In this document: positions 45,321 through 57,800 of the stretch, in pieces
Numbering within the stretch: the first letter of the stretch is position 1
Layout of the letters: each line of letters opens with the position of its first letter
Origin: Angiostrongylus vasorum
Lineage: Eukaryota > Nematoda > Chromadorea > Rhabditida > Metastrongylidae
DNA length: 64,000 nucleotides
Direction: 5' to 3'
Assembly: GCA_018806985.1 (NCBI GenBank)
Contig: JADANN010000458.1
Location: 1,984,001-2,048,000, forward strand
Made by a program: the position numbers and the translations under genes
The notes under the pieces: generated by a model
The model's database searches: none
Told to the model about the DNA's origin: nothing
The model's input: only the letters and a program-made list of their open reading frames with translations

Positions 45321-46099
45321 TCAGGGCTTACAAAATAAAATCAGTGATTAAAATAATTAAAAATTTGAAAGAACAAAACACTGTTTTGACACGACGGTAG
45401 ACCTTACGATTCACAGTGTAGTTAAAATTTGCAAAAAACAATCTTTGTAGTGTTAGATCTCGTCAAACACATTTCAGTGGTGATCAAACCCTAAGAATAA
45501 CCGTTAATATATGGTTGCGTCATTTTCTTTTCACAAAGTGATCCTCCATACACGATTGGGGGGCCTGAAAACTACATTGTGATGATGCATATATTGCAAC
45601 GTTCTTAATGAATGCCATACTCTTAGATCTCCTATTACAAACCAATTTTTAAAGGGGTCAGCAATTTTCCTAGGTGTATTGAAGTGTTATCCTACCGAGT
45701 CCCGTAATGCTGACTGCTTTGTGCGTCAGCCAGTCCATTTTTTCGTCCACATAGGGCGGACAGTTCAACGATTGCGATACGTTATTTCAGCCATCGTCTG
45801 AGCTACTTCTTCAGTTGAAACATAAAACTTTACTGCTCCATTCCGTCTACTCTGCTAGAATTAGAATTCGTTTCGTAGGCACCGTTAAGGTAACCATATG
45901 TCATCATTTAAGTGGCTTTCCTCCTAACTTTAGAGCGAAATCGTAAAGAAGGAAAGACTGAGTGAAATCACGGAAACTTTGTTATTAGACTTGGCTATTT
46001 TGATGAAGTAATACAACACAAATAAAAATACAATAATCACATTCAAAAGAAAAACAACAGAAGAATTAGGCTACCATCGATATCGACTAAACATCCTAA

Positions 46100-46200
46100 T
46101 ACACTGTTTCCTTGGTGAGCAGACACGAGGTTGTTAATACAGTATTTATCCGTTCACAATAGCTAACGCTTCGGCGGTGTCGCCTTCATCAGAACCTCGA
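46100..46200 (-). repeat. Hammerhead-like motif with the canonical CTGATGA
   Basis: The minus strand of 46161-46197 reads GAGGTTCTGATGAAGGCG, then ACACCGCCGAAGCGTTAGCT. The CUGAUGA box is canonical and stem II is GGCG/CGCC. GAAA is changed to GAAG. The GAGCAGACACGAGGTTGTTA flank relates it to the element at 52673. Confidence 0.5.
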
Positions 46201-46439
46201 AAGGTCAAGTTGAGACGCAGTCCACTTAGCCAAACACATTCATAACCTTATTAGATAAAAGGTAGTAGATATGCATTTCATTCGCATGAAAACAGCTTTT
46301 TTAAATTCTTTGTAAGTCTTCCAATTATTTGGTTGAGACCGGCTGCACGAAGGGCGAGGACCCTTGCTCAAGTAAAAAGATATCCTAATATTTAATGGTA
46401 AATGGTGCAACGAAATTACAGACGGGAAACTCACGAAAC

Positions 46440-47075
46440 ACTTTCAACTATAATATTGCTGAGATATTTGCAAAACTCCGGACAGCCAATGCCTGCGGTG
46501 ACCGAACACTCTATCACCTTTTCCGGGAGCTAACACGTTCACCACCACACCATGCGAGCTCTTTCGTTTCGCCTGCCTCTCAGCCGTATTATTGCCCTAC
46601 AGCCGCTATCAGCAATCACCCGTCAACGGGATTCAACTGGGAGCAAATCAAATCGGCATGGTCCCAGTTCGGTCCGGAGTTTTGCAAATATCTCAGCAAC
46701 GTTATAGTTATATTTCACATAATACCCTGCCATTAAAAATTAGTAAGCAGTAAATAAAAAACCGACGACGTTGTGATTTATACCCTAGCTTCGGCTTAAC
46801 TGGGTCCATGCTGATTTGTGCTCTCAAGTCAATCCCGTTGACGGGTGATTGCTGATAGCGCCTATAGGTTAATAACACGCCCGAGAGACAGACGAAACAA
46901 AGGGCTCGCATGGTACGATGGTGAAAGCGTTAGCTCCAGGAAAGGGGTAATAGCGTATTCGGTCCCCACCGCAGACACTATCGGTCCGGAATTTTGCAAA
47001 TATCTCAGCAACATTTTGGTTATATTTCCTATAATACCTTACCACTAAAAAATTACTAGACAGTAGATAAGTAAT
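46440..47075. repeat. Family B cluster: inverted pair followed by a plus copy
   Basis: Reverse half 46440-46600, plus 3' part 46660-46770 (TATCTCAGCAACGTTATAGT), then a plus copy 46790-47075 whose tRNA-like part reads GCATGGTACGATGGTGAAAG and GTAATAGCGTATTCGGTCCC. All share GTCCGGAGTTTTGCAAATA or its complement. Confidence 0.5.
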
Positions 47076-47589
47076 TGACGACTTCTAAAACTATTGAAAA
47101 AAAGAGGGCTAATCATACACAGACACAAACTAGATAAGTAGGTGTTGTTAACTAAGTGAAAAAGACATTTCTGAGCACATGACACATTACAAAGAAAAAA
47201 CAAACATTAGCACGATAGTCTTTTCGAACACTATTCCATAGAAGAAGCAACGAACTCATGAGGAATCCAGTTACTTGGGCACTCTGGTTAAAAGCCTGAG
47301 ACGGTAAGCAGACCACCAGAGACGCTCATTTGATAGATCAATTGTGCAGCTAAGCAGACGTTCTCTAACGAGTTGCAAAGGAAGTTGTTGTATTCAAACC
47401 GGTCATAATGGCTTTAAATGCGCCATTGAGTTGAGATGTCCGTAGAACATGACTATTTTCTTTTTGCACTGCATCACCGTAGTGAAACACGTGAGATGTT
47501 ACATTTAAGCACGCGCAAATTTTTTTTGCTCGCTGCACATTGAACACTTTGGACTCGTGTCCGAATTGAACATGAACTTGTTACGAAAC

Positions 47590-47790
47590 GTTTTTTGTGT
47601 ATCTGGAACAGATATTTCCAATTTGCATAATATAACTTGCACAACCACTACGATGTTGAGATATTCGCAAAACTTGGACCCCGGACCAGATCGAACCACG
47701 ATTACCTTTTATAGGCAGAAAACAGAAGGCTAGCATACCATGCATACTCTGCCCAACTGATTTTGCTAGTGTCTCTGACAAAAATTCTGC
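47590..47790 (-). repeat. Family B SINE-like repeat (reverse)
   Basis: The plus strand contains ACGATGTTGAGATATTCGCA and AGATCGAACCACGATTACCT, matching the B-box region complement of the reverse copy at 5800, then CATACCATGCATACTCTGCC from the tRNA-like head. Confidence 0.5.
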
Positions 47791-48699
47791 TTCAAATTAC
47801 CAGGCCTCTGATGGTAAGATGTATCTCTGTATCAGCAAGAAGTCACATGCAGCATGTTTACAGTAGTTAATGCATCATTTTTTTGACAACAGTTTCAACT
47901 GTTGCCCCTGAAAGAAGCGGATTACGACGACGAAACCATTTAACATTGATATTTGTTAGAGCGGTGTAATGACCATCAGCAAGTCGTTCATGAGTCACTA
48001 ATGATCAGCATAAAGGAGTTTTTAATTCGTGAGAACGCAGGATAGTTCTAATGTAAATAATGACGAGAAAACGACGCTCGAGTCGACTAACCTTCATTAG
48101 TTCACCTTCATTTATTCTACTCCGCTTCTCTCGAAGTGCTCATCTACCACCATCGCAACGCCATGAGTCACATTCCAAACCAGATAAAGACGGGACAACA
48201 ACTTTCGAAAATCATTCCAGAATTCCGTAAATTCCTGGATTTTGATTATTCGCACTTTTTAAGCAAAGACAGATGTAATTTTGGAGCGATCATGAACGAT
48301 CGGTGCTGAAAAGAATATGTAATATATTCGAAACGTATAGCTAAAGAAGCATTCGTGCCTAGCCTACCCAATAATCTAAAATAAGAATTTGGAATGCTCG
48401 AACTGTAACTAACAAAGGGTATTAGTAGTGTGGCTTGTTTAGTGAATTCGAATGGTCGGCCAAGCCTAAAGCAATGATGATGCTCCTCCATTGTTTGTCG
48501 ACGGCTTTCTCACGACCTACAAATTTCCACATCGCAGATTGACTGACTCCAAGGTTTATGGCTCAACGATGTTCTGTCGAATGAAGAAATATTCGGCGTT
48601 ATTCTACAGTCTTCTCTCACAATTTGCATCAAAACTGCTGCTAATTACTGAAAGTGAAATAAATGCATTCACAAGACCGACTTTCTTTAAACCACGGCA

Positions 48700-48875
48700 T
48701 TTCTCGTTGTCGTCGTCTTTGTTGTTGTTGTTGTTGGTGGTGGTGTTGTTGAACGATGGCTGACGTTTCAGCGAACTCATCTTCCTCAGAGTCGTGCTGT
48801 TACGAGTGGGAACGACGACGAAAAACATACCAACATCTCAACAAGATCAGTTTATAAGATCATATAAATAAATGC
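48700..48875 (-). repeat. Hammerhead-motif element with GTT/CAA tract
   Basis: GGCTGACGTTTCAGCGAACT at 48758 follows a pure GTT run (about 48716-48750). After it comes the GATCAGTTTATAAGATCATA block shared with the element at 6085. Stem II is diverged. Confidence 0.5.
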
Positions 48876-49189
48876 ATTCAATTGAACGAAAAAAGAAAAC
48901 GAACTGCATAGTTTATTTAATAAGCGCCAACACACAGTTCGCGCTCTTCGCACATCTATGGATTAGGCGCAATTTCGTATGACGGCCTTTTTCGGTAGTT
49001 TTTCGATGCGTGGGATCCACTACTCCACCGTACTTGCATTAATATCAATCGATTCGTTCATATACATGCTAACATGTTAGATCTAAAAAAGTCGTCGTCC
49101 TTGAATATCCAACAAATTGACGATCTACGTCAATTTACATTAACACTTAACACCTGTGATGCATTGTATACAATGCATTCAATGCGAAA

Positions 49190-49520
49190 ATATCAGCACA
49201 ACGACGCTGAGATATTTGCAAAACTCCGGACCGCAGGTGTCTGCGGTGGAGAACAGCTGTTACTCCTTCCGGGGGCTAACACGTTCGCCACCATACCATG
49301 CAGGTCCTTTGTTTCGCCTATCTCTCAGCTAGTATGCTGATGGAACTGATCGATAAAAAACTAAAGGAAAGGGTAATAGCGCGTTCGTTCCCCACCGTAG
49401 ACAGCTGCGGACTAGAGTTTTGCAAGTATCTGAGCATCATTGTGGTTGTGTCATACATAATAGAACATTGAGAGAATGCCGTGAAAAAATTGTAATAAGC
49501 AGTAAATAAAAAGCTAACAT
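49190..49520. repeat. Family B inverted pair
   Basis: Reverse half 49190-49330 (GACGCTGAGATATTTGCAAA to TCGCCTATCTCTCAGCTAG) and plus 3' half 49370-49520 (AGGGTAATAGCGCGTTCGTT to AGCAGTAAATAAAAAGC). Confidence 0.5.
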
Positions 49521-49544
49521 TGCACGGATATCGTTACATAAAAT

Positions 49545-49685
49545 AGGTCCAGGCTCTGACGAAGACGAAGTCGCTAGAACGCCGGCGATCGAGTCACAAC
49601 AGCAATGACGACAACAGCAACAACCACAGCAATTGATGCCAATCTCGCGTCAGCTCAACTAGTGCAGTTCCGATGCAGCAAAGCA
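49545..49685 (+). repeat. Hammerhead-motif element, badly decayed
   Basis: CAGGCTCTGACGAAGACGAA and GTCGCTAGAACGCCGG are remnants of the motif. ACGACAACAGCAACAACC and AATCTCGCGTCAGCTCAACT are the family tail. Confidence 0.5.
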
Positions 49686-50525
49686 TTTTCATCAAGTCAA
49701 CGATGCATTAGAAGTCTAATGAAAAGTCCGTTGTTTGTTTTGATCACTATGAATTTTATCCCCTTTTTTTCTATTGATTTTTTACTACTAAGTTTTATCT
49801 TTCATCTTTTCTAACAACAAAGTCAGCAGAAGTATTTAACTTGAATTTCCATAGTGGAACCAGGTGCTGACCATCGATGTTTCTATACCTCATTCCATCG
49901 CCACAGATGCCTTCCTATGCAATTCTATTGCATTTTCCTTCATTTTACCTTTTCCTTTGGTTGACTGAAAACGTATACACGTAGACGTTTTAGTCAATCT
50001 CGAATATGCTTGCTCCATTCAATGTTGCGATTCATTCTAACCTGTCCTTGTGAACTTTAAACGTACGTTCGAAAACACAAGATAACAGTGTTCTGCAGAG
50101 GTGTCACACTAGTTCATATCAATTCGCCATTTTTGACATGTTGTAAAGTTTCGACGTAAATTGCTAATTTCATCGCATTTTTCTTGGGCCACCTTAGTTA
50201 TGGTAGCCTTTATGATCACCTCTACCATCTCCCGATGTTTTTGGGCAATGGTGATTCGACTTCGTAGGAGCAAAGTATGTACTTAGTCGAAGATAGCAAA
50301 ATGTCATACTTTTCGTTCAAGATCTTCATGGACTCGTTTCAGCATAAAAATCGATGGCCCTCTTCACTACACCCAACATCTCGTGCAGCCCAGCTGGGTT
50401 CTCGTCATCTTTTTTCAAATTTCATCACCACTAACTCAGGCAGATCTCCACCTATATCTGTGTCCACACTTATTGCACAAGTTGAGTGATTTGACTCAAT
50501 ACTTCTGCTGTTTATGTGGCATATA

Positions 50526-50885
50526 AGGGACAGGCTAGCGCTGTAGTAGTAAGCCCCATCGCTACGCGCGCGGCCCCACCTACCCATGCGCTCTGCACCA
50601 AGCTCACCAAGCTTCTCATTCCTACGGGTTTGGAAATCTGGTACCACAGTTATCCAGAAGAAGCTCATTTCTTCTAATCTATGTCAGAATACCTTAGCAC
50701 AGCTATCTCGAGATCCCAGGAACAATCAATTCGACCAGCAATCAACGGAATTCGAACGAAGACGAAAAAAATCCTGAAGAAGCAACCATACTCATACGCA
50801 AAAGAAGTGTTCGAAGACCTTCCCAAATGGTGGATGCGAGGAAACCAATTGCATACAAAAAGTACTAGGATTCACACAGTTTAGT
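50526..50885 (+). repeat. Family D SINE, near full length but diverged head
   Basis: The body includes AAATCTGGTACCACAGTTAT, then CGACCAGCAATCAACGGAAT and GGTGGATGCGAGGAAACCAA, ending ATTCACACAGTTTAGTAGAC. The tRNA-like head (GCTAGCGCTGTAGTAGTAAG) is degenerate. It is followed by a TAA-rich tract. Confidence 0.5.
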
Positions 50886-50910
50886 AGACTTGGTGACTGG
50901 TCATGCAATA

Positions 50911-50985
50911 ATTTAATAATAATAGTAATAATAATAATAATTAATAAATAAATAAATAATAATAAAAATAATATTAATAGCAATA
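50911..50985. repeat. TAA-rich tract
   Basis: Imperfect AATA/TAA units following the family D SINE. Confidence 0.5.
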
Positions 50986-51079
50986 ATAATATGATAAATC
51001 TTCGTAATGTAGCCATTTTCTGACAGGCTAATTTGGACGTTCAGGAATGGAAGCCAGTTTTCTTTCGCTTTCCTCGGGT

Positions 51080-51215
51080 GAACTTGATATATTCTTTATT
51101 CACGAACAAGCTGACGTTTCGGCGGATTTCGCCTTCCTCAGAGCCTGGAAAGGATTACTTGATTAATACGAAGAATTACTTGATCAATGCCGAGGTTAAT
51201 AGAAAGTCGGACGTG
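51080..51215 (-). repeat. Hammerhead-motif element, single arm
   Basis: TTCTTTATTCACGAACAAGC and the motif at 51109-51146 are followed by AATTACTTGATCAATGCCGA and AGGTTAATAGAAAGTCGG. It is one arm of the inverted element at 52673 in rearranged order. Confidence 0.5.
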
Positions 51216-52672
51216 GGAGTTACTTCAGAACAAGTTAGTTCGTTGGACAAAAGATATGAGCACCAAAATATCACTATGGGTTGGTGAAGAAACAAACTGC
51301 TTTTGTTTGACCATTAAACGCCGCAAGCATGGTTCCCGAACATGATATCCTGTTCGAAAACTTTGAACTATGAACAGTTTCGTCGACTTCGAACCTGCAA
51401 ATGTTCAGATGCACGTTTTCGAAACTTGTATAACTTATGTGGTTATCCATATTATTTCCCCTATTAGTCAATGATGCTTCAGATGGATTTGCTTTTCTTT
51501 CAAAAATTTTTCTTCATTTCCGAACAATCTCTCGGCCAAGGAGATAATTCTATAGCAGTTTTCAGTATACAGGTGTTGTAATGAAGTTGCTGATTTGTGC
51601 GACATTTCCGGCCGCGCGGGTCTTTTCGATTATTGTAGTAACGCCAGACCTCAAACGTGGGGAAAATAAACCCTTATATAGCAATGGTGATGCATTGTTA
51701 ACGAAAAGGCGTTAATGAGACAATAAGTGTACAAAGTTTTCGATTCGTTTTCTCATCTCTTTCAGCACCTTGGAATTCTGAGCCTCTGAGTTCGAGGACT
51801 TTTTTCACAGGCATTTTTTAGCAATAGTTTCGTTTTCGAAGATTTGCAGGAGATGCCGAGATACTAGAAAAGGTGATAGTTGGTAGGCGCGATGTTTGTA
51901 AGTAGAGTGGGTCGCCCTACTCATTAATTTTTCGCGGCACGAGTGCAACGTATGGGCGAGTGAAGTCGTGCAAGGGAGCGGCATTTTTTCTACTGGTCAT
52001 GTCTAGATAATTTCACTACACTTTCTTTACGATTTCATCGATTTCATGAAATTAATGTTCTACATTGATCGCCTTATGAACATTGAAAATATTATGTTAC
52101 ACAATTCTTTTCGCCTAAGATAAAAAAGTTGCAACTACATTTTTGATCAGAATTAGCCTCAAAAAAATTTTCAAGGGCTTCATCTTGTTCCATTCATTAA
52201 AATGAATGTCGTCGATTATGGTATGGGATCCATTTATCATTACACGTCACGTCGTTATCGTGAAATTGGTTGTTTTTACTGTGTAAAAAAAAAGCATTGG
52301 AAGGTCTTTGTGAAGTCGATCTCGTTCCCATTCGTTCAATTTGTGAAGCGCCCATTTATCACGTTTTTTTCACCCACCTCAAAAACACACGCGGTGTCAG
52401 ACTTTTCTACAACTCCTCTGTTAGTTTTCGAAAGGACAGCTTCGATTACCGTCTCCACACGGTTGGGTGTCCACTACCTTCTGTGCCGTAAGGACTCATA
52501 TCCTCAGTTATGGAACCTTAAGAACCATCTTTGTATTAGGAAGCGCTTCTCTGGCTGGCACTTTGATGATATTTCCAGTTGCCACCGTTGCTTCATAACC
52601 ACCGCCGAACTAATCAAGCAAAACGACACAAGCATCTTCCTACGTCCAACTTTCTATTAACCTCGGCATTGA

Positions 52673-53048
52673 TCAAGTAATTCTTCGTATTCTTGTTGAG
52701 CAAACACGAGGCGTTATTTCTGTTCTTTATTCACGAACAAGCTGACGTTTTGGCGGATTTCGCCTTCCTCAGAATCTGGAAAGGTCAAGCTGACAGCAAT
52801 CTATTCGGCCAAACACCTCCATAACCAAACAGAGAAAATGCTAAACCAAGATTTCAATCACATTGAACACAAAATAGCTTCTTTGTACACTCATCGCTTT
52901 CTATGAGTCTTCCACTGAGTATGTCGCGTGGAAGACTCAGAGAATGCGGCACTGAGGAAGGGGAAATCCGCCGAAACGTCGCTCTGTTCGTGAATTAAGA
53001 ATAAAGATAACACCTCGTGTTTGCTCAACAAGAATACGAAGAATAATA
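52673..53048. mobile_element. Foldback element with about 100-bp terminal inverted repeats and two hammerhead-like motifs
   Basis: The left arm (about 52673-52777) starts TTCTTCGTATTCTTGTTGAG and includes CAAACACGAGGCGTTATTTC. The right arm (about 52950-53048) is its reverse complement, ending CTCAACAAGAATACGAAGAA. Each arm carries one hammerhead-like motif (52740-52777 minus, 52950-52986 plus). The 170-bp centre has no ORF, so the element is non-autonomous. Confidence 0.5.
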
Positions 53049-53049
53049 T

Positions 53050-54835
53050 GATAGTAATAATAGTAATAATAGGAATAATATATTGCAGAATATCTTGGTC
53101 GAATGCGACTCTACCCCTAAAAGCACATGTCTCTTCTTAACACGAAAGTTGCCAAGAGGTCTCTCTAGTAAATTCTGCTGTGCAATTTGGGTCTGGATTA
53201 ATCCTGCAAAATTTGTCTTGTCTATCATATACTGCACTGTCTGCGAAACAGGGGGTGGGTTGACAATTCCTCAAATCTGAAAAGACGTCTCATCCTCTTG
53301 TCCCTATCTGTTCGTTACCTTCACACGCAGATTCTGAATATAAAGCATCAATAACTGACTACATAAAAAATATGCCGGTTCTTTTCACTGCTGAGCACTT
53401 GATCCACTTCAGTCTGGCTGTCAGCTCTGGATCCAGTGGTCAATGCGACGCCATTGTTTGACCACTCACTGCATGCCTCTGACCTTATACTCATCCTTCG
53501 CCGTTACGACTAATGCTCCAAAATTCGCGACCATTAACACTCAACGGACGACTCTATACAATGTCAATTGAGTACCTGAAGTGCCCTATACGATTGTACG
53601 TGATGCATTTTCTTTTCGGTGATTTATTTTGCCACAGAGAACCTGCTTGCCTCACATTATGTATTCATTCGATAGCTTATCGAAAACAGATCACTGTAGT
53701 ATGAATAGGACTAGAATACCCCAAACACTTAGCAGCTTACTAAAAACTCCCTCCCAGTAAGTCCGTTGCCCGGCGATCTCATTGGTCAGCTAATGCAGAT
53801 CAGCTAATTGGCTATTGTTACACTTTCCATCGTTATCATAAACCTTGGTCATCTTGAATGAGCGGGTATAAAAATTACAGTAGACTCAACGTAAGCTGCA
53901 TGGAACTTTAAAATTCTGACAACTCCCTTCCTCACACGCAAAAACAGGATTTACAACACGGCGCCCTCGCATTATAGCCAGTTGCTCACCTCTATACCTC
54001 GGAGTGAGGTCTGCGCTTTTAAATTGGAGTGATTCCCGTTCGGATTTGAATCCCACCATTAACTTGTTTCTTTCTCGACTCCGGAATGAAAGTGGCCAAT
54101 TGCTCGTATTACTGCCCCGTCAGGCGAACGTCAGGTAACCTCAGGAACAATCAACTACTATTTCTAGTAGTAAGTGTGCTCTATCCTTGTAGGTTGGAGC
54201 ATGAGAACGCGACTGCACCCACCTTCGGAGTTTTGTTCGTTTTATCGCAATCATGTCATTACAAATGCAGATCAGCTAAGATATATTCCAGTAATTTATC
54301 GAAACTTCATGCATGTCATACATTTATACTGACGCATCTCGTTCTACGAGGCAAATTCGAATTTTCGAAATGAAGTGATCAAATGAAATGCAACACTACA
54401 AAACAATTAGTGCGGGAACGTATAACTTTCAGATGCATAAAAGTTAGAAACAGTTAAAACAGACAGCAGATCTAGGAACATCTTTTATACAGCATTGGCT
54501 TTTTTTTTTCGAAGATCAACGCAATATGTACATCTGTTTTGGAAAGTATTGTTTTGTCTACCCTGACTATTCTACTAACATCTCCAGAGGAATAGAAATA
54601 TCAAGCACATATTAACAGCAAAATTGCTCGCTAAAGGTAACAGCACATGGCGTTGCAAATAATGAAAAGGTGACATGAAAACGGGTGTAAGAGAAAAGAA
54701 CGCATTCGAAGCGAAACTGATAGAGGGACCGGGAATAATAAATATGTGAGGCGAGGTAGACTTTTCCGAGGGAAAGGCCAAAACAGCGCCGAAGAGGACG
54801 AGATTAAAGAGAATGCAATGAGAGATCACCGGTAG
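53050..54835. other. Downstream flank of the SET gene
   Basis: No supported gene. The SET gene's 3' UTR begins at 54839 and runs down in coordinates; I do not see a clear polyadenylation signal close to the stop. Confidence 0.5.
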
Positions 54836-54839
54836 ATCA

Positions 54840-57800
54840 CTAACGGGTACTACGAGTTGGACGCGGACCAGGAGGAGGTGGTGGTGGGACATCTGCTGCG
54901 ACACATGGCCGCTGGCCGGATGGAGTGGTCGTTTTAGGAGAATGGCGGTAAGTTCCTGCGGTACCTAGCAGAAAATTCTAGACTTGCACAGTATTCGAAA
55001 AACGTTTAGGTAAAGAATGAAACATTATGAACATACCTACACCGAACTCTTTAGCAAGACGATCAGCCAATGACATCCTTTCTTCGCCAGACTCAGAACT
55101 GGAAGCTATTGACATATCACTAGATGATGCTACCACGGCAATTGTTGGAGATTCGTTTTGAGTGGGTAATGAAGGAGGTGCTGGTGGAGGAGGAATGCAT
55201 GACTGAAAACCATACCAGCAGATGAATTTGGGAACCAAACCTATTTATGGGTTACTTCATAATTATGAACATAACAACTTGCTGAACATCTCCCACTTAC
55301 CATTACTCTTTAAGAAAAATTTTTTTTAATAACTGAACTCTTTGTAATGATCATCCTCAAACGTTAAATAGTGCAAGTTAAAACAATGATTGCTCCAGAT
55401 GTAATATTCGAACTTTTAACATTGAACTGTATCGCACAAGAATTCTAAACATCCTATGCCGTTTTCACTATTTTAACAATAAGTAGCAGAAATTGAAAAC
55501 GCACCTCTTGAAGGATCATTTTCTTCACTACTTCTAGGTCTGGTGGCACACCTAATGAAGGAATGGGAATATCAGTGTCCAAAGGTGGCAGCACCGGATT
55601 CTGCTCCACAGGCGAGTCCATAGATGGCATAAAAGAACGAGTTGGTCTGGTCATATTCTCTCCGATGTGATTTTTACGGTCATTGGTGGTAGTTCCCGAA
55701 AAGCCTTGTGACGGAACTCTACTCGATGCGTTCCCACTGTCAGAAGAACCCATAGTGCTTCGACGTCTCTTATAGTCTTCCAAGCTCAACCGCTTTGCCT
55801 AAAGAGATGGTTGGACACAGAACCATCTAAAGAATTTAATTTCTTTATAAAATATATAAAGCTAACTTATAGGCGACCTTTTTAACTTCGTTTGTAGATA
55901 TTATGGGCAACTGCGAAGACGTTGGTGTTGTTGAAGTATCAACGGCAACAGTGCCATGTGGTTTGCTGCCATGACTAAGTGACGGCAATGGTAGCGGCTT
56001 TTGTATAACCTCCGCCAGTTGGAACTCCGTATTTTCTCCGTCATTAAAATTTGACATGACATAACGCAAAGCCACATTCCAATGAAAGCGAAAGCCTTCT
56101 GCGCTTTTCCCTCCCATCTGAGCTAATGCTGTAGCAGCAACATGTTCGTCATACCGACAAGCATCGAGTATATGACGTCTCTTCTTTAGTGGGCTGATCT
56201 GCACCTTAGGTGGTACTGCGGCGATATCACTTGTAGAATCAGCAGCACATGATTGCGGTTCAGAAGTGGCAGATATGTCAGTAGCTTGAAGACTTTCTTC
56301 GCTAACGGATTCTGCAGCATGTCGGCGCAACCAAAGTTTCTTACCCCCCACACTATTAGGATTCACAGAATAGGTAGACCCAATATCCGAAGGACCCGCT
56401 GACGGAGTAGATGACGAGGAAGTGACTTCAGGAGATGACGCTCGCTGTATCACTTCGTTCTCTTTCACAGCTGCGGCCCAGCGTTTCCTTGGTGGCTGAG
56501 CTATAGCTGTCACCTCAACAACTTCGTTTTCTTTGGAGTCTTCTCTTTTCTTTTTGCCGCGTGGGCTTTCTCTCGTGGGTTGTTCGACCGCAGCTTCTCG
56601 ATTCTTCTCTTTCGAAAGCCTTTCTGCACTGCCCTCAGAAGATCTCCTCATTCTCCGTCCAAAGCTACTTGTGCTGGTTCTTGATGATCGACTAGTGCCT
56701 TTCTTGTCCTTTACATTATTTGCATCTTTGTGCGCTTCGGTCTTCTTCTTCTTTTCCTTCTCTTCTTTTTTTTCAAATGCTGCTACAACAGCCTGTAGTT
56801 TCCGTTCTTCTCGACTAGGCTTATTTCTATCCTCAGGTAGCGTGTAATCCATCACTTCTTTCAGTTCGATTGCTTCCCTTTTGGGAAAACGACTCGAACC
56901 TATGCTAGTTCGTCGTTTAGCGCCCAACTGGTGCTCTTCTTTGTTAGAAGAATGGGGTGCTGTCTTCATTACGTCAACGATCTTGTTGTTGGCTGGTTGA
57001 GGTAATTCACTTCCAAGTGATTCTTCGTTCTTCTTTCTTATCTCACTGCTTTCCACACTTTCTTGTGATCGTGCAGGAGACGACAATCCAACTTTCGCTT
57101 TCTGCTCTTCCACGGTATCCACTTCTCTTTCACTTTCATGCTCGACAGCGTTACCCTGATCTAACGAATCGTCTGAAGACTTTGTGTTTTTGTTATCAGA
57201 ATGACGATGAAGACGTATCCTAATCTTTTTCGGCTTCTTACTGCGAGCTCCCTTTTTCCGAAGAGTTTCACTGGATTTTTCTTTCTTCCCGCTTCGCTTG
57301 GGATGACCACGGCTTTCCACTTTACTTTTTTGCGCAGTAGTTGCCGTTTTTCGACCAGATGTACTACCGTTAGACAGCCGCGTGGATAAACTTTGACTGC
57401 CACGTTCTTCAAATGAAGTTTTCCCACGAAGAGAATTGTTGAACTGCCTCATGTAACAGCTAGGATCATCCCCACAAGCGCATTCTACAGGGACGAGAGT
57501 GTCGCGGAAGTCGCAATCAAAAGGTATAGTAACCTCGGTTCCTTTATCGATCTTTTCCGATGCAACCAACATCACATAAATGCATCCATTTAGCAGCACG
57601 TGTTTGAGTGTTGAATTCGATCGACAGCACCTTCGAGCGAATCGAGCATCGCTTCCCTGACGGCGAGCATCAATACAGAGCAGGTTTTGACCAAGTCCAT
57701 TATATAAAACACAAAATGGCTGCAACGCACCGCGCTGCAACCTTCCAGGACACTCGTCTGGCAAGCATACATGCCCTACGTATTCCATAATGACATCATC

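Noticed and set aside
52202..52660. 152-codon ORF next to the foldback element, considered as a Penelope-like protein
   Set aside because: No reverse transcriptase or GIY-YIG motif is visible, and two frames look equally protein-like. Adjacency to hammerhead-like motifs alone is not enough.
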